Part shown: positions 5,920 through 6,296 of the stretch, one piece after another
How positions within the stretch are numbered: position 1 is the stretch's first letter
Layout of the letters: the number at the start of each line of letters is the position of its first letter
DNA from: a candidate division NPL-UPA2 bacterium
GTDB lineage: Bacteria > NPL-UPA2 > JAGMAN01
NCBI GenBank assembly: GCA_021129695.1
Contig: JAJOKU010000013.1
Coordinates: forward strand, 1 to 6,296
Length of the DNA stretch: 6,296 nt
Reading direction: 5' to 3'
Position numbers and translations under genes: made by a program
Notes under the pieces: generated by a model
Database searches by the model: none
The model's input: the letters and a program-made list of their open reading frames with translations, nothing else
Told to the model about the DNA's origin: nothing

Positions 5920-6296
5920 TCAGTTTTTCCCCCGCCATCGGACCTCAGCCTCCGCTCGTCTAACATAAAGAGGCTTTATCCTATAAAGATTACCTTCTTC
6001 GCCCGCTTTTAGCTCCTTAAGGGCCAGGGTAGCCACTTTAGCCGCACTTGGCAAGCGAAGGTAGGGTGGGGCAAAGGAAGCCTTCTTACCTAATTTCTCC
6101 TCAATTAAATCCTGATAGATATCGATAGCATCTCCCAAAAATGTAACTTGCTCACTTATTCTGGGCAGTAGCTCCCTAATCGGTAGCACCAGGTCCTCGG
6201 TCAACTTCTGTAAGCTATAACCATGCCCGCGGTAGAGTGCAGCATAAATTTCTCCCCTCTTGGCATCTAAGATGGGGCAGATCAGGTTTGATGTGC
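5920..6296 (-). CDS. tsaB: tRNA threonylcarbamoyladenosine biosynthesis protein TsaB, C-terminal part
   Basis: TsaB is the scaffold partner of TsaD in the cytoplasmic TsaBDE complex that makes t6A at position 37 of ANN-decoding tRNAs. The open frame continues to the window edge: the first full codon is at 6294 and 124 residues are visible, about the C-terminal half of a protein usually near 220-240 residues, so the N-terminal ASKHA-fold motifs are outside. Diagnostic parts are CPILDAKRGEIYAALY near the edge, VTFLGDAIDIYQDLI, FAPPYLRLPSAAKVATLAL, and the closing PLYVRRAEAEVRW, typical of TsaB C-termini. A TTG at 6204 could be mistaken for a start, but the conserved residues upstream of it show that the frame continues. 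The kinase gene follows after 38 bp on the same strand with no visible terminator between. tsaB is a housekeeping gene; a functional link with the kinase is not implied. Confidence 0.9.
   Translation of the reverse strand, partial: TSNLICPILDAKRGEIYAALYRGHGYSLQKLTEDLVLPIRELLPRISEQVTFLGDAIDIYQDLIEEKLGKKASFAPPYLRLPSAAKVATLALKELKAGEEGNLYRIKPLYVRRAEAEVRWRGKN

Noticed and set aside
6175..6204. TTG at 6204 as start of a 94-residue protein
   Set aside because: Conserved TsaB residues (CPILDAKRGEIYAALY) continue upstream in the same frame to the window edge, so this is an internal codon of a partial gene.

Overview
The window looks like chromosomal DNA from a diderm, sigma-54-using bacterium of moderate GC content. 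Shine-Dalgarno sites are strong (AAGGAGGTG before both chaperonin genes), a two-membrane-segment sensor kinase is paired with an NtrC-type activator, and there is one very good -24/-12 promoter. The protein style suits Desulfobacterota or an uncultured candidate phylum, but the phylum cannot be fixed from sequence reading alone. No mobile element, CRISPR array, tRNA or rRNA was seen.

All supported genes are on the minus strand, so transcription runs from high to low coordinates. Upstream group: the 3' part of tsaB (t6A tRNA modification, 5' end outside the window), then after 38 bp a membrane sensor histidine kinase, whose stop codon overlaps the TTG start of a sigma-54-dependent response regulator (receiver + AAA+ + Fis-type helix-turn-helix). 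A 257-bp intergenic region follows. Downstream group: a stand-alone receiver protein, a radical SAM protein with a partial SPASM/twitch-like C-terminus, groES (start overlapping the radical SAM gene by 10 bp), and the first 207 codons of groEL.

The main result is the intergenic region. Just before the receiver gene is TGGCAC-N5-TTGCA, an excellent match to the sigma-54 consensus, placed so that transcription would start about 14 nt before the ATG. Further upstream, between this promoter and the activator gene, are an IHF-like site and a tandem 20-bp imperfect repeat at about -160 to -200, where enhancer sites for NtrC-type activators are commonly found. No CIRCE element precedes groES.

The simplest model is that the kinase senses an extracytoplasmic signal and phosphorylates the activator. 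The activator then switches on, through sigma-54, an operon coding for a receiver-only protein, a radical SAM enzyme and the GroES/GroEL chaperonin. Chaperonin control by sigma-54 is uncommon; the known precedent is the NifA-controlled groESL3 of Bradyrhizobium japonicum. Linking it to a radical SAM enzyme and a dedicated-looking two-component system may be a little-described stress or maturation module. The link between activator and promoter is an inference from position and motifs.
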